Shown: positions 16,787-25,641, counted from the stretch's first letter. The stretch: DNA of 64,000 nt from Nocardia cyriacigeorgica (GCF_010858045.1 NZ_JAAGVC010000013.1:1-64000), one strand, 5' to 3'. Notes: generated by a model not told the origin, from the sequence alone. A program made the numbers and translations.

Positions 16787-17803
16787 GTGTCCGGCGACGG
16801 CGAAGGCAAGGACAGCGGGTCCGGAGGATCGGATTTCGGCCCACCGGTAGGAGACTTCGGACCTCCGGTATCGAACTTCGGTCCTCCGCTCGGCGATTTC
16901 GGACCACCCACCACCCCCGGGCCCGGCTGGAAGCCCGAACCCGCACCGGAAAAGCCCGGCCTGACCTGGCGACCAGCCGGTGAGCCCGTACCCGAGCCGC
17001 CGGCGAGCGTGCCCGCACCGCCGCCGCAGTTCCGGGCACCCGACAGCACCACGTTCCCGGACAATCCACCACGCCCGCCGCGCCCGGAACCCGCCGACGC
17101 CGGCGAGGATCGCACCGTCCGGATGTCGACCGAGGACGACAGCAGCTGGTGGAATCGGCCGACCACCTCCGGCGAGCCGCCGACCCCGCCGGCCGAACCC
17201 ACACCGGAGCCGGGCCTGTCCTGGGCCGACGATCCGATCGCCAAGCGCCTCACCCCGCAGTCGGTGACCGAGGCGCTGGCCCGTCCGGCCAAGAAGAAGC
17301 GTCCGCTCGGGCCGATCATCGCCGGCTCGGCCGCCGTCGTAGCCGTGCTGGTCGCGCTCACCGTGGTGATCGTCATGATGACCGGTGACGACAGTGGAGC
17401 GGAATCGGCGCAGGCGCCGACGACCACGGCCGCGCTGAGCTGCCCGGCGAGCAAGGACGGCAAAGTCACCGTGGGCAACGGTCCGGGTGATACCGCGAGC
17501 GGGGCCGGCGCCATTCTCGGATATCAGCATGCGTTCTATACGGCTCGCGACGGCGCGAAAGCTCGCAGCTTCGCCGCCTCGGACGCGAACGTGCTGCCGG
17601 CCGCCGATCTGCAAAAGGTCATCGATGAGCAGATCCCACAGGGCACCACGTACTGCCTGCGAATGACCGAACGGCAACCGAACGTCTTCGACGTCGACCT
17701 GGCGGTACATCAGCCCGACGGCACCACCAACCTCTACCCGCAGACGGTGCAGACCATCGACCAGAACGGCAAGCACCTGATCTTCGCCATCCTGGATCGC
17801 TGA
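16787..17803 (+). CDS. Single-pass membrane protein with FGPP repeats
   Basis: A 338-residue protein from GTG 16787, with GGGGAAAGGA-like spacing upstream similar to that of the preceding gene. The cytoplasmic N-terminal ~175 residues are Pro-rich and contain four (D/N)FGPP units at seven-residue spacing (SDFGPPVGDFGPPVSNFGPP and the next). One transmembrane helix follows (IIAGSAAVVAVLVALTVVIV), then an extracellular domain of about 130 residues with two cysteines (SCPASK and TYCLRM) that could form a disulfide. Similar C-terminal domains occur in many nocardial membrane proteins of unknown role. It lies 72 bp after the secreted QPGV protein, probably in the same transcript. Confidence 0.75.
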   Translation: MSGDGEGKDSGSGGSDFGPPVGDFGPPVSNFGPPLGDFGPPTTPGPGWKPEPAPEKPGLTWRPAGEPVPEPPASVPAPPPQFRAPDSTTFPDNPPRPPRPEPADAGEDRTVRMSTEDDSSWWNRPTTSGEPPTPPAEPTPEPGLSWADDPIAKRLTPQSVTEALARPAKKKRPLGPIIAGSAAVVAVLVALTVVIVMMTGDDSGAESAQAPTTTAALSCPASKDGKVTVGNGPGDTASGAGAILGYQHAFYTARDGAKARSFAASDANVLPAADLQKVIDEQIPQGTTYCLRMTERQPNVFDVDLAVHQPDGTTNLYPQTVQTIDQNGKHLIFAILDR

Positions 17804-17940
17804 CCCACGCCTCGCCAACAACGGCTCACTCAGCGGCGATAGGAAATCGCTACTGTGCCAAGGGTTTTCGTTCGAACTGGCTGTTGCCGCACCCGCTGCC
17901 GTCGGGTACTGTTCGAGCTGACTCTAGGGAGGGAGTATCC

Positions 17941-18129
17941 ATGAAGAAATTGGTTGCCGGTGTCGCGCTCACGATCGGTCTGGTGGGGGTTGGCCCCGCG
18001 TTGGCACCGTCCATCGCGCTTGCCGGTCCGTGTCAGCCGGGCGTGAGCACCGACTGCAAGGACACCAAGAAGAAGCCGCCGTGCCAGCCCGGCGTCACGA
18101 AGGACTGCAAGGTCCCCTCGCGACGCTGA
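17941..18129 (+). CDS. Tiny secreted cationic four-cysteine peptide
   Basis: A 62-residue preprotein. MKKLVAGVALTIGLVGVG leads a signal peptide probably cleaved after SIALA. The mature peptide is about 34 residues, made of two similar units, CQPGVSTDCKDT and CQPGVTKDCK, joined by a lysine run. It has four cysteines (two possible disulfides) and an estimated net charge near +5. AGGGAGGGAG lies just before the ATG, and a terminator follows at 18144. It shares the QPGV(T/S) string with the secreted protein at 15647. It could be a surface ligand, a toxin/antimicrobial or a signal; none is established. Confidence 0.7.
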   Translation: MKKLVAGVALTIGLVGVGPALAPSIALAGPCQPGVSTDCKDTKKKPPCQPGVTKDCKVPSRR

Positions 18130-18143
18130 TCTGCGCAGCAGCG

Positions 18144-18177
18144 AACGGCCTCATCCCGCACTCGGGATGGGGCCGTT
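18144..18177 (+). terminator. Hairpin terminator after the small peptide gene
   Basis: AACGGCCTCATCCCG at 18144-18158 pairs with CGGGATGGGGCCGTT at 18163-18177 (15 bp, one G-T wobble, 4-base loop), followed by GTCGTTTCTC. It starts 15 bases after the stop of the peptide gene and separates the exported-protein cluster from the aminotransferase. Confidence 0.8.
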
Positions 18178-18207
18178 GTCGTTTCTCGTGGACACCAGGG
18201 TGTCTCA

Positions 18208-18236
18208 AATCATGGGATGATTATTTCACATCATGG
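18208..18236. promoter_or_regulatory. Candidate operator upstream of the aminotransferase
   Basis: AATCATGGGATGATT (18208-18222) is a perfect 6-3-6 inverted repeat. The string ATCATGG occurs at 18209 and again at 18230, 21 bp apart, about two helical turns. This AT-rich patch lies 55-83 bp before the aminotransferase ATG in otherwise GC-rich DNA. That fits a repressor or activator site over the promoter; the regulator is unknown. Confidence 0.4.
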
Positions 18237-18290
18237 TCCCCGGTATGCGACAGTGGGACAGGCGCACCTCGCGTAATCCCTGGAGGTTCC

Positions 18291-19490
18291 ATGTCGCAGC
18301 ACCTACCGCCGCTGGCCGGCCGCCTGAACGGCCTGACCAGTTCGGCCATCCGTGACCTGCTCAAACTCACCGCGCGCGCGGAGATCATCAGCCTTGCCGG
18401 TGGTCTGCCCGATGCGGCGCTGATGCCGGGGGAGCGGATCGCGGTAGCCGCCGACGCCGCGCTGCGCCAGGATGCCGCCCTGCAATACACCGAATCGCCC
18501 GGCTGGAGGCCGCTGCGTACCGTCCTCGCCGAACGAGAGAGCGCGCGGTTGGGGCGCACCGTCGCGCTGGACGAGGTGTTCGTCACGCACGGATCGCAGC
18601 AGGCGTTGTCGCTGCTGTCGGAGGTGCTGCTCGATCCGGGCGCGCTCGTCGTCGTCGAAGATCCCGCCTACGTCGGCGCGCTTCAGGTGTTCCGGGCAGC
18701 CGGCGCGCGCATCGTCGCGCTGCCGTTGGATGCCGAAGGCCTGCGGATGGACCTGCTGGGCGAGCTGCTGGCCGGTGGGGAGCGGCCTGCGGTGGTGCAT
18801 ACGGTGAGCAACTTCCACAACCCGGGCGGGGTCACCATGAGTCCGGCGCGGCGGCAGGAGCTGGCGGCCCTGGCCGAGCGCTACGGCTTCTGGGTGATCG
18901 AGGACGATCCCTACGGCGAACTGTGGTTCGACCAGCCCGCGCCGGCTCCCGTCGCGACCTACTCATCGAATGTGATCCGCCTGTCGAGTTCCTCCAAGAT
19001 CCTCGCGCCGACGTTGCGGGTGGGCTGGATGGTCGCGCCGAATCCGGTGTGCCGGGCGGTCGAGCTGCTCAAACAGGGCGCCGACCTGTGCGGTTCGGCG
19101 CTGACCCAGCAGATCGCGGCCGATCTGCTGGCCGACACCGAATGGCTCACCGCCCACATCGACACCGTGCGCGCCGCCTACGCCGAACGCGCGAAAGCGC
19201 TTGCAGGCGCGCTGCGTGCGCGCTTCGGTGATCGGCTCACCTGCTCCGACGCCGCCGGCGGCATGTTCATCTGGGCCGATTTCACCGACGGCACGGACAC
19301 CGGGGCGCTGCTCACCCACGCCCTCGACGCCGGCGTCGCCTACGTCCCCGGTCAAGCGTTCTCGGTGAGCACCCCGTACCCGCATTCGCTGCGCATGTGC
19401 TTCACCACCGGCGCAGCGGACGCACTCGCCGAAGCGGTGGACCGGCTCGAGCGCGCGGTCATCGCGCAGCGCGCGGTTGCCACCGTATAG
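18291..19490 (+). CDS. PLP-dependent aminotransferase (class I/II, LysN/KAT-like)
   Basis: A 399-residue fold-type I aminotransferase. The aromatic/PLP site is in THGSQQALSLL, the Asn/Asp pair in VSNFHNPGGV and EDDPYGELWF, and the Schiff-base lysine is K236 in SSSSKILAPTLRVGW. The overall pattern resembles 2-aminoadipate/kynurenine-type enzymes and the aminotransferase domain of MocR regulators, but no DNA-binding domain is present. The ATG at 18291 has TGGAGG seven bases upstream; the frame runs further back through the peptide gene and the terminator, which excludes longer starts. Substrate not assigned; 2-aminoadipate would fit the lysine genes in this window. A candidate operator lies at 18208-18236. 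Confidence 0.85.
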   Translation: MSQHLPPLAGRLNGLTSSAIRDLLKLTARAEIISLAGGLPDAALMPGERIAVAADAALRQDAALQYTESPGWRPLRTVLAERESARLGRTVALDEVFVTHGSQQALSLLSEVLLDPGALVVVEDPAYVGALQVFRAAGARIVALPLDAEGLRMDLLGELLAGGERPAVVHTVSNFHNPGGVTMSPARRQELAALAERYGFWVIEDDPYGELWFDQPAPAPVATYSSNVIRLSSSSKILAPTLRVGWMVAPNPVCRAVELLKQGADLCGSALTQQIAADLLADTEWLTAHIDTVRAAYAERAKALAGALRARFGDRLTCSDAAGGMFIWADFTDGTDTGALLTHALDAGVAYVPGQAFSVSTPYPHSLRMCFTTGAADALAEAVDRLERAVIAQRAVATV

Positions 19491-19655
19491 CGCCGGGTTC
19501 GGCCTGGCGCACCCGCTCAGGTGATCGCGCAGGTGCCTAGTGCACGCAGAAGCACGAGTGCGAATGACCAGAGACTCGCGGTAGTCGGTGAAAGCCTTGG
19601 GGCGCGGTCGAGGAGGGCGCGGGCCATGCGTGGCTCGCGGCGTCGCGACCGGGGT

Positions 19656-21155
19656 TCAGTCCGCCCAGTTGTAGGTGCGTTCGACCGCCTTGTTCCAGGC
19701 GTCGAGCCGGGTCTGCCGGTCGGTGTCGCTCATGCTCGGCGCCCAGGTCTTGTCCGCCGCCCAGTTGTCCAGGATGTCGTCGGTGCCTGCCCAGTAGCCG
19801 ACCGCGAGACCGGCCGCGTACGCGGCGCCGAGCGCGGTGGTCTCGTTGACGACCGGGCGCACCACCGGGACGCCGAGGATATCGGCCTGGAACTGCATGA
19901 GCAGCTCGTTGTTCACCATCCCGCCGTCGACCTTCAACGTCGTCAATTCCAGTCGCAGCTGCTCGGATTCGGCGTCCGCGCGCATGGCGTCGGTGACCTC
20001 ACGCGTCTGGAACGCGGTGGATTCGAGGACGGCCCTGGCCAAGTGGGCCTTGTTCACGAAACGCGTGAGCCCCGCGATGACCCCGCGCGCGTCCGGCCTC
20101 CAGCGCGGGGCGAACAAACCGGAGAACGCGGGCACGATGTAGGCGCCGCCGTTGTCGTCGACGCTGCGCGCCAGCGGTTCGATCTCGGCGGCCGAGGAGA
20201 TGATGCCGAGATTGTCGCGGAACCATTGCACGAGTGAGCCGGTGACGGCGATGGAGCCTTCCAGCGCGTACACCGGCGCCTGGTCACCGAGCCGGTAGCA
20301 GACAGTGGTGAGCAGTCCGTGCTTGCTGAACACCGGTGTGGTGCCGGTATTGAGCAGCATGAAATTGCCGGTGCCGTAGGTGTTCTTGGCATCGCCGGGA
20401 GACAGGCAGGCCTGGCCGAAGGTGGCCGCCTGCTGATCGCCGAGGATGCCTGCGACCGGAACACCGGCGAGCGGACCCGAGGTGATCTCGGCATACACCT
20501 CGGAGGAACTGCGGATCCGCGGCAGCATCGCCTCTGGCACGCCGAATTCGGCGCAGATCTGGCCGTCCCATTGCAGGGTGCGCAGATTCATCAGCATGGT
20601 GCGCGAGGCATTGGTGACGTCGGTCAGGTGCTCTCCGGTGAGATTCCACAGCACCCAGCTGTCGACGGTGCCGAAGCACAGCTCACCGGCCTCGGCGCGC
20701 TCGCGGGCGCCCTCGACATGGTCGAGGATCCAGCGCAGTTTCGGGCCGGCGAAATAGGTCGACAGCGGCAGACCGGTGCGATCCTGATACCGGGTGCGCC
20801 CGACCTCGCCGGCCAGCTCGGTGCACAGCGCCTCGGTGCGGGTGTCCTGCCAGACGATGGCGTTGTGGATCGGCTTGCCGGTGGCGCGATCCCAGACCAC
20901 CGTGGTCTCCCGCTGATTGGTGACGCCGACCGCCGCGATATCGGCTGCGGTGATGCCGGTGGCGGTCAGCGCTTCGCCGAGGACGTGTTCGGTGTTGTGC
21001 CAGATCGCTTCGGCATCGTGTTCCACCCAGCCCGGGCGCGGGAAGATCTGTTCGTGCTCGCGCTGGGCGATGCCCGCGACCCGCCCCGCGCGGTCGAAAA
21101 TGATGCACCGGCTCGACGTCGTCCCCTGGTCGATGGCGGCCACATAGCGTCGCAT
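19656..21155 (-). CDS. glpK: Glycerol kinase
   Basis: Phosphorylates glycerol to sn-glycerol 3-phosphate in the cytosol. The 499 residues match the FGGY family. The N-terminal phosphate loop is [15 protein letters not shown], the catalytic region contains [28 protein letters not shown], given here as separate stretches [11 protein letters not shown] and [10 protein letters not shown], and the ATP site is in [12 protein letters not shown]. The C-terminal KVDGGMVNN loop is also present. It is divergent from glpD across 216 bp, so one regulator could serve both. In M. tuberculosis glpK is elsewhere, so this pairing is a local difference. Confidence 0.95.
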   Translation of the reverse strand: MRRYVAAIDQGTTSSRCIIFDRAGRVAGIAQREHEQIFPRPGWVEHDAEAIWHNTEHVLGEALTATGITAADIAAVGVTNQRETTVVWDRATGKPIHNAIVWQDTRTEALCTELAGEVGRTRYQDRTGLPLSTYFAGPKLRWILDHVEGARERAEAGELCFGTVDSWVLWNLTGEHLTDVTNASRTMLMNLRTLQWDGQICAEFGVPEAMLPRIRSSSEVYAEITSGPLAGVPVAGILGDQQAATFGQACLSPGDAKNTYGTGNFMLLNTGTTPVFSKHGLLTTVCYRLGDQAPVYALEGSIAVTGSLVQWFRDNLGIISSAAEIEPLARSVDDNGGAYIVPAFSGLFAPRWRPDARGVIAGLTRFVNKAHLARAVLESTAFQTREVTDAMRADAESEQLRLELTTLKVDGGMVNNELLMQFQADILGVPVVRPVVNETTALGAAYAAGLAVGYWAGTDDILDNWAADKTWAPSMSDTDRQTRLDAWNKAVERTYNWAD

Positions 21156-21371
21156 TGGAGCAGGTTACCGGAACCCGCGGCCGGTCACGGCGGCCTCGGG
21201 ACAACCCGGCACCGTGGCGGTACGCGGTCCGGATCAGCGGGTCCGCCCGCGCCCGAGGGCGTCACACGCGAGCGCGGCCGATGCGGCGATAAGGTGTCAG
21301 AGAAGCTCGATCGCCCGATCACAGACCACAACGTCGACCTCCGGCGCTTGCGTCGGTTGGAGGAGCCGAGC

Positions 21372-23105
21372 ATGACCAAGAAGCCCGATTCGCAGTTCCT
21401 CGGGCCGCAGCAGCGGCTGGACGCCTGGGCCCGGCTGGGCAAAGACCACTTCGACGTGGTCGTCGTCGGCGGCGGTGTGGTGGGTGCGGGCATCGCCCTC
21501 GATGCCGCGACCCGTGGGTTGCGGGTGGCGCTGGTCGAGGCGCGCGATCTGGCCTCCGGGACGTCGAGTCGCTCGTCGAAGATGTTCCACGGCGGTCTGC
21601 GATATCTGGAGCAGCTGGAGTTCGGCTTGGTCCGGGAGGCGCTGGCCGAACGCGAGCTGTCCATGTCGACGCTGGCGCCGCATCTGGTGAAGCCGCTGCG
21701 CTTCCTCTACCCGCTCACCCACCGGGTGTGGGAGCGGCCGTATGTGGCGTCGGGGTTGTTGCTCTACGACACCATGGGCGGCGCGAAATCGGTTCCAGGG
21801 CAACGTCATCTGAGCAGGCACGGCGCGCTTCGGCTGGCGCCGGGGTTGCGCCGCGATTCGATGATCGGCGGCATCAGCTACTACGACACCGTCGTCGACG
21901 ACGCCCGCCACACCATGACCGTGGCCCGTACCGCCGCCCACTACGGTGCCGTGATCCGCACCTCGACGCAGGTGGTCGGCTTCCTGCGGGAGGCGGACCG
22001 GGTGGTCGGGGTGAAGCTGCGCGACAGTGAGGACGGGCGCACCACCGAAACCCGCGCGCATGTGGTGATCAACGCGACCGGCGTGTGGACCGACGAGATC
22101 CAGGCCCTCTCGCATCAGCGTGGACGTTTCCATGTGCGGGCGTCCAAGGGCGTGCACATCGTGGTGCCGCGCGACCGGATCGTCAGCGATGCGGCGATCA
22201 TCCTGCGCACCGCCACCTCGGTGTTGTTCGTGATCCCGTGGGGCAGCCACTGGATCATCGGCACCACCGACACCGACTGGAATCTGGACCTGGCGCACCC
22301 GGCGGCGACCAAGGCCGATATCGACTACCTGCTCGAGCACGTCAACCGGGTGCTGGTCACCCCGTTGACCCACGACGATATCGACGGCGTGTACGCCGGG
22401 CTGCGGCCGCTGCTGGCCGGGGAGAGCGACGACACCTCCAAACTCTCGCGCGAGCACGCCGTCGCCCGGATCGCACCCGGTCTGGTCGCCATCGCCGGCG
22501 GCAAATACACCACCTACCGGGTGATGGCCTACGACGCCGTCGACGAGGCGGCGCAGGACATTCCGGCCCGGGTCTCGCCCTCGATCACCGAGAAGGTGCC
22601 GCTGCTGGGCGCCGACGGCTACTTCGCGCTGGTCAATCAGACCGTGCAGCTGGCCGAGGCCTACGGTGTGCACCCGTACCGGATCAAGCATCTGCTCGAC
22701 CGCTACGGCTCGCTCATCGATGAGGTGATGGCCATGGCCGAGGGCAAACCCGAACTGCTGCAACCGCTGACCGACGCACCGTCCTACCTCCAGGTCGAGG
22801 TGGTCTACGCGGCCGCCGCGGAGGGCGCGCTGCACCTGGACGACATCCTGGCCCGGCGCACCCGCATCTCCATCGAGTACTCCCATCGCGGCGCCGACTG
22901 CGCCGAGCAGGTCGCCCGACTGGTGGCGCCGGTGCTGGGCTGGGACGATGACGACGTCGACCGTGAGGTCGGCCTGTACCTGGCCAGGGTCGATGCCGAG
23001 ATCCGTTCCCAGGCCGAGCCCGACGACGAATGCGCCGACGCGTTGCGGGTGGCCGCGCCGGAGCCGCGTCCGGAGATTCTGGAGCCGGTACCGCTGGATC
23101 GGTGA
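21372..23105 (+). CDS. glpD: Glycerol-3-phosphate dehydrogenase, FAD-dependent
   Basis: Membrane-associated respiratory dehydrogenase oxidising glycerol 3-phosphate to dihydroxyacetone phosphate, passing electrons to quinone. The 577 residues have the FAD-binding fold (VVVVGGGVVGAGIALDAATR), the GTSSRSSKMFHGGLRYLE motif, IIGTTDTDW in the substrate domain, and the helical C-terminal cap ending near DDVDREVGLY. The ATG at 21372 has GGAGGAG ten bases upstream; the open frame before it is non-conserved and overlaps glpK antisense. Paired with glpK, it forms a complete glycerol entry route. Syntenic with glpD2. Confidence 0.95.
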   Translation: MTKKPDSQFLGPQQRLDAWARLGKDHFDVVVVGGGVVGAGIALDAATRGLRVALVEARDLASGTSSRSSKMFHGGLRYLEQLEFGLVREALAERELSMSTLAPHLVKPLRFLYPLTHRVWERPYVASGLLLYDTMGGAKSVPGQRHLSRHGALRLAPGLRRDSMIGGISYYDTVVDDARHTMTVARTAAHYGAVIRTSTQVVGFLREADRVVGVKLRDSEDGRTTETRAHVVINATGVWTDEIQALSHQRGRFHVRASKGVHIVVPRDRIVSDAAIILRTATSVLFVIPWGSHWIIGTTDTDWNLDLAHPAATKADIDYLLEHVNRVLVTPLTHDDIDGVYAGLRPLLAGESDDTSKLSREHAVARIAPGLVAIAGGKYTTYRVMAYDAVDEAAQDIPARVSPSITEKVPLLGADGYFALVNQTVQLAEAYGVHPYRIKHLLDRYGSLIDEVMAMAEGKPELLQPLTDAPSYLQVEVVYAAAAEGALHLDDILARRTRISIEYSHRGADCAEQVARLVAPVLGWDDDDVDREVGLYLARVDAEIRSQAEPDDECADALRVAAPEPRPEILEPVPLDR

Positions 23106-23154
23106 TGCCCAGGGCAGGCGCGGCCGCACCCGGACGCGCCTGCCTGCGGCCGAA

Positions 23155-23985
23155 TCAGACTGCGGCGGCCTGCAGTGCGCGCAGCTCGCCGGCGTGATGG
23201 GCGCTGAAGATCCGCACCTGATCACCCTCGGCAGCGATCAGCTCCCGCAGGCGCTGCTGATTGTTCGCCCTGGCCTCGGGCACCGTCTGGACGAACCGTT
23301 CGAAGGCGGCGATGCCGAGCGGTTGATGTGGATGGGCTTCGAGGACGCCGGGGTGGAAGTACGAGTCGCCCGCGCTGAGCAGCCATCCGTCACCGGTGTC
23401 GACCGCGACGCCCGCATGCCCGCGGGTGTGCCCGGCCAGCGGTACCAGCAGGATCTCCGGCGGCAGACCGGCCAGCTCGCGGACCGCTTCGAAGCCGAAC
23501 CACGGCTCGCCGTGTTCGCCGTGCACCTGCCACTTCGGGCCGTGCGCGAACTGGATCGCGCGATAGCGGAACCGTTCTCGCGGACCATAGGTACCTTCGA
23601 GTGCCCGCATCTCCTCGGCGTAGACGTGCACGCGCGCGTGCGGGAAATCGGCGAGACCGCCCGCGTGATCGAGGTCGAGGTGGGTCAGCACGATATCGCG
23701 GACGTCCTCGCGCCGGTAGCCGAGCCGCTCGATCTGGCGGGCGACGGTCCGTTCGAGATCGAGCACCGGATGGGTCATCTGGAGGAATTGGGCGCCGAGC
23801 CATTCGGACGGGCGCCGCACCGCCTGCTCGCCGATGCCGGTCTCCACCAGTACCAGACCGGTGTCGTGCTCGATCAGCACGCAGTGGCAGACCATTTCGC
23901 CGCGATGCAGCAGACCGCCGGTGCCGCTGATCAGCCGGCCGCCGAAGGGCCGCATCGTTCCGCCGTCGAGGTGATGGATCTTCAT
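23155..23985 (-). CDS. MBL-fold metallo-hydrolase (lactonase-like)
   Basis: A 276-residue metallo-beta-lactamase-fold hydrolase. The metal motif is THLDLDHAGG (HxDxDH type), with further ligands in VPLAGHTRGHAGV, SAGDSYFH and a C-terminal FSAHH. The pattern resembles AHL-lactonase-like and quorum-quenching hydrolases, where the second position is often His rather than Asp. The substrate is unknown. Its ATG overlaps by 4 bases (23982-23985) the stop of the TetR gene, so it is the direct target or partner of that regulator. Expression is probably induced when the regulator binds its ligand. Confidence 0.8.
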   Translation of the reverse strand: MKIHHLDGGTMRPFGGRLISGTGGLLHRGEMVCHCVLIEHDTGLVLVETGIGEQAVRRPSEWLGAQFLQMTHPVLDLERTVARQIERLGYRREDVRDIVLTHLDLDHAGGLADFPHARVHVYAEEMRALEGTYGPRERFRYRAIQFAHGPKWQVHGEHGEPWFGFEAVRELAGLPPEILLVPLAGHTRGHAGVAVDTGDGWLLSAGDSYFHPGVLEAHPHQPLGIAAFERFVQTVPEARANNQQRLRELIAAEGDQVRIFSAHHAGELRALQAAAV

Positions 23986-24545
23986 CGGGACAACTCCTGG
24001 TCCATGAGGGTGCGAAGGTGGTCGGCGACCGTGCGCAGCGGGGCGATATCGCGGCTGGTCTTGGCGAGTAGCAGCGCGCCCTCGAGCATGGCGAGCGCCA
24101 CGGTGGACAGTTGTTCGGCGCGTTCGGCCTCGATGCCCTTGGCGCGCAGGTATTCCGCGATGGTCAGCCGCCAGGATTCGAAACCGCCCGCGCACGCGGC
24201 GCGGATCGGTTCGCTGTCGGCGGCATCGAGCGCGACCGAGGCCAGTGGGCAGGCGCGCGCGAAATCGGAGGCGACGAGGTTGGCGGTCAACTGGTCGACG
24301 ACGCCATCGATGTCGCCGTGTTCGAGTGCGGCCGCGAGCCGCTCGCGCAGCAGCTTGCCCGCCTGGTCGACGGCCTCGGCGGCGAGTTGTTCCTTGCCGC
24401 CGGGGAAATGGAAGTACAGCGAGCCCTTGGGCGCGCCCCCCGCGGTGACCAGCTGGTTGAGTCCGGTGGCGTGATAGCCCTGGGTGTGGAAGAGATCGAC
24501 GGCGGCGTCGATGAATCGCTGCCGGGAGTCCGTGCGTGTAGTCAC
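23982..24545 (-). CDS. TetR family regulator, LmrA/YxaF type
   Basis: A 187-residue TetR repressor. The HTH lies in residues 10-50 (FIDAAVDLFHTQGYHATGLN, then GAPKGSLYFHFPGGKEQLA). The GAPKGSLYFHFPGGKE string and the C-terminal ACPLASVALD are typical of the LmrA/YxaF subfamily. The GTG at 24545 lies 21-38 bp from a GACCGGTC palindrome on the promoter side, which matches the known core of that subfamily's operators, so autoregulation is likely. The downstream MBL hydrolase is translationally coupled. The ligand may be a substrate of that hydrolase. Confidence 0.85.
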   Translation of the reverse strand: MTTRTDSRQRFIDAAVDLFHTQGYHATGLNQLVTAGGAPKGSLYFHFPGGKEQLAAEAVDQAGKLLRERLAAALEHGDIDGVVDQLTANLVASDFARACPLASVALDAADSEPIRAACAGGFESWRLTIAEYLRAKGIEAERAEQLSTVALAMLEGALLLAKTSRDIAPLRTVADHLRTLMDQELSR

Positions 24546-24565
24546 GACGGAGACGGTACGTGAAT

Positions 24566-24583
24566 TATGACGACCGGTCTAGT
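24566..24583. promoter_or_regulatory. LmrA/YxaF-type operator before the TetR gene
   Basis: Read on the minus strand the site is ACTAGACCGGTCGTCATA. It contains the GACCGGTC palindrome (24572-24579) and AT-leaning flanks similar to the TAGACC-GTC box recognised by LmrA/YxaF-type regulators. It sits 21 bp upstream of the regulator's own start, where bound repressor would block transcription. Confidence 0.55.
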
Positions 24584-24770
24584 GAGAGATGGAGAAGCGC
24601 TCGATCTGTGGTGTGGGCGGCGCGGGGGCGGGCGGCCCGAGGGGCGCGGCGGGACCGCCGCCATGCAGCAGCAGGTAGCTGAACAGGGCGGTGGCCAGGA
24701 GGGCGAGCACAGTGGTCACGATGCGGCCGGCGATGGCGGCCAGGCGCTGCCGCGTCGTCGGTGCCCGCAT
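24579..24770 (-). CDS. Possible small membrane protein
   Basis: A 63-residue reading frame with a basic N terminus (MRAPTTRQRL), one hydrophobic helix (VTTVLALLATALFSYLLL) and a Pro-rich tail. It lies between nei2 and the TetR gene on the same strand. The frame composition is protein-like, but the ribosome-binding site (GAAAGCGAG) is weak and no family is recognised. The 3' end touches the operator of the TetR gene. It may be a real small membrane peptide or chance. Confidence 0.45.
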   Translation of the reverse strand: MRAPTTRQRLAAIAGRIVTTVLALLATALFSYLLLHGGGPAAPLGPPAPAPPTPQIERFSISH

Positions 24771-24858
24771 GAGTGCTCGCTTTCGATCGGTCGGCGAAAT
24801 CGACTACTGCCGTCCTTGTCGTGCGAACTCGTTGAATCATTAGCAATTGAATGGCAAA

Positions 24859-25641
24859 TCACATCGTTACCGCTGGTTGGCACCGCGGGCAGAAGTAGAT
24901 GCCGCGCTCGCGCCGCGAGATCCGGTCCGAGGGCGGTGCGCTCTCGCCGAGCAGCTCTACCGCGATGGTGGTGCCGCAGCGCTGGCACGGCATCCGGTGC
25001 CGGCCGTAGACCAGCGGGCGCCACGGTGGTTGCTGTGCGGCGGTGGTGAGCACCCGGTGCGCCTCGTTGACCAGGGCGAGCAGATCCGGCACGGCGGCGA
25101 CCGGCGTGGCCGGGTGCACGCGACGCAGGAAGCACACCTCGCTGCGATAGATATTGCCGATGCCGGCCAGATTGCGCTGATCGAGCAGCGCGATCCCGAT
25201 GGGTTCGTCGGGCTGCCGGATCAGCCGGTCGACCGCTTCGGCCGGATCCCACTCCGGGCCGAGCAGATCGGGTCCGAGGTGTTCGATGACGCGCTGCTCC
25301 TCGGCGCGGCGCAGCACCTCGACCACGCCGAGCGAGAAGCCGACCGCCTCCACCTCGTCGGTGGCCAGCACCAGCCGGGCGGTGACCCGCGGTTTCGTCC
25401 AGCGCTGCCCGCAATGGAACACCCGCCAGCTGCCCTCCATTTTCAGGTGGGTGTGGATGCTGACGGTGTCGGTGCGGACGAACAGGTGCTTGCCGTAGCT
25501 GCCGACGCTGTCCACGGTCTGTCCGCGCAGGTCGACGGTGGCATAGCGGGGGACGCGGAAATCGCTGCGGGTCAGCACCTGCCCGGCCAGCGCCGCCCGT
25601 AGTCGTTGCGCGGTGCGGTAGACGACGTCACCCTCGGGCAT
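24859..25641 (-). CDS. nei2: Endonuclease VIII-type DNA glycosylase
   Basis: Base-excision repair glycosylase/AP lyase of the Fpg/Nei family, 260 residues. The catalytic N terminus is MPEGDVV, with Pro2 as nucleophile after removal of Met and Glu3. A conserved lysine loop is SYGKHLFVR, the H2TH helix includes RNLAGIGNIYRSEVCFL, and a C-terminal zinc finger has CQRC and CPRC pairs. It removes oxidised pyrimidines. It lies 24 bp after lhr on the same strand, matching Rv3297-Rv3296, so repair and helicase functions are probably co-expressed. Confidence 0.95.
   Translation of the reverse strand: MPEGDVVYRTAQRLRAALAGQVLTRSDFRVPRYATVDLRGQTVDSVGSYGKHLFVRTDTVSIHTHLKMEGSWRVFHCGQRWTKPRVTARLVLATDEVEAVGFSLGVVEVLRRAEEQRVIEHLGPDLLGPEWDPAEAVDRLIRQPDEPIGIALLDQRNLAGIGNIYRSEVCFLRRVHPATPVAAVPDLLALVNEAHRVLTTAAQQPPWRPLVYGRHRMPCQRCGTTIAVELLGESAPPSDRISRRERGIYFCPRCQPAVTM

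Noticed and set aside
20319..21371. Long open frame running upstream of glpD through the glpK region
   Set aside because: It is the antisense shadow of glpK; GC-rich codon bias keeps opposite frames open. The conserved protein begins at the ATG at 21372 after a good ribosome-binding site.
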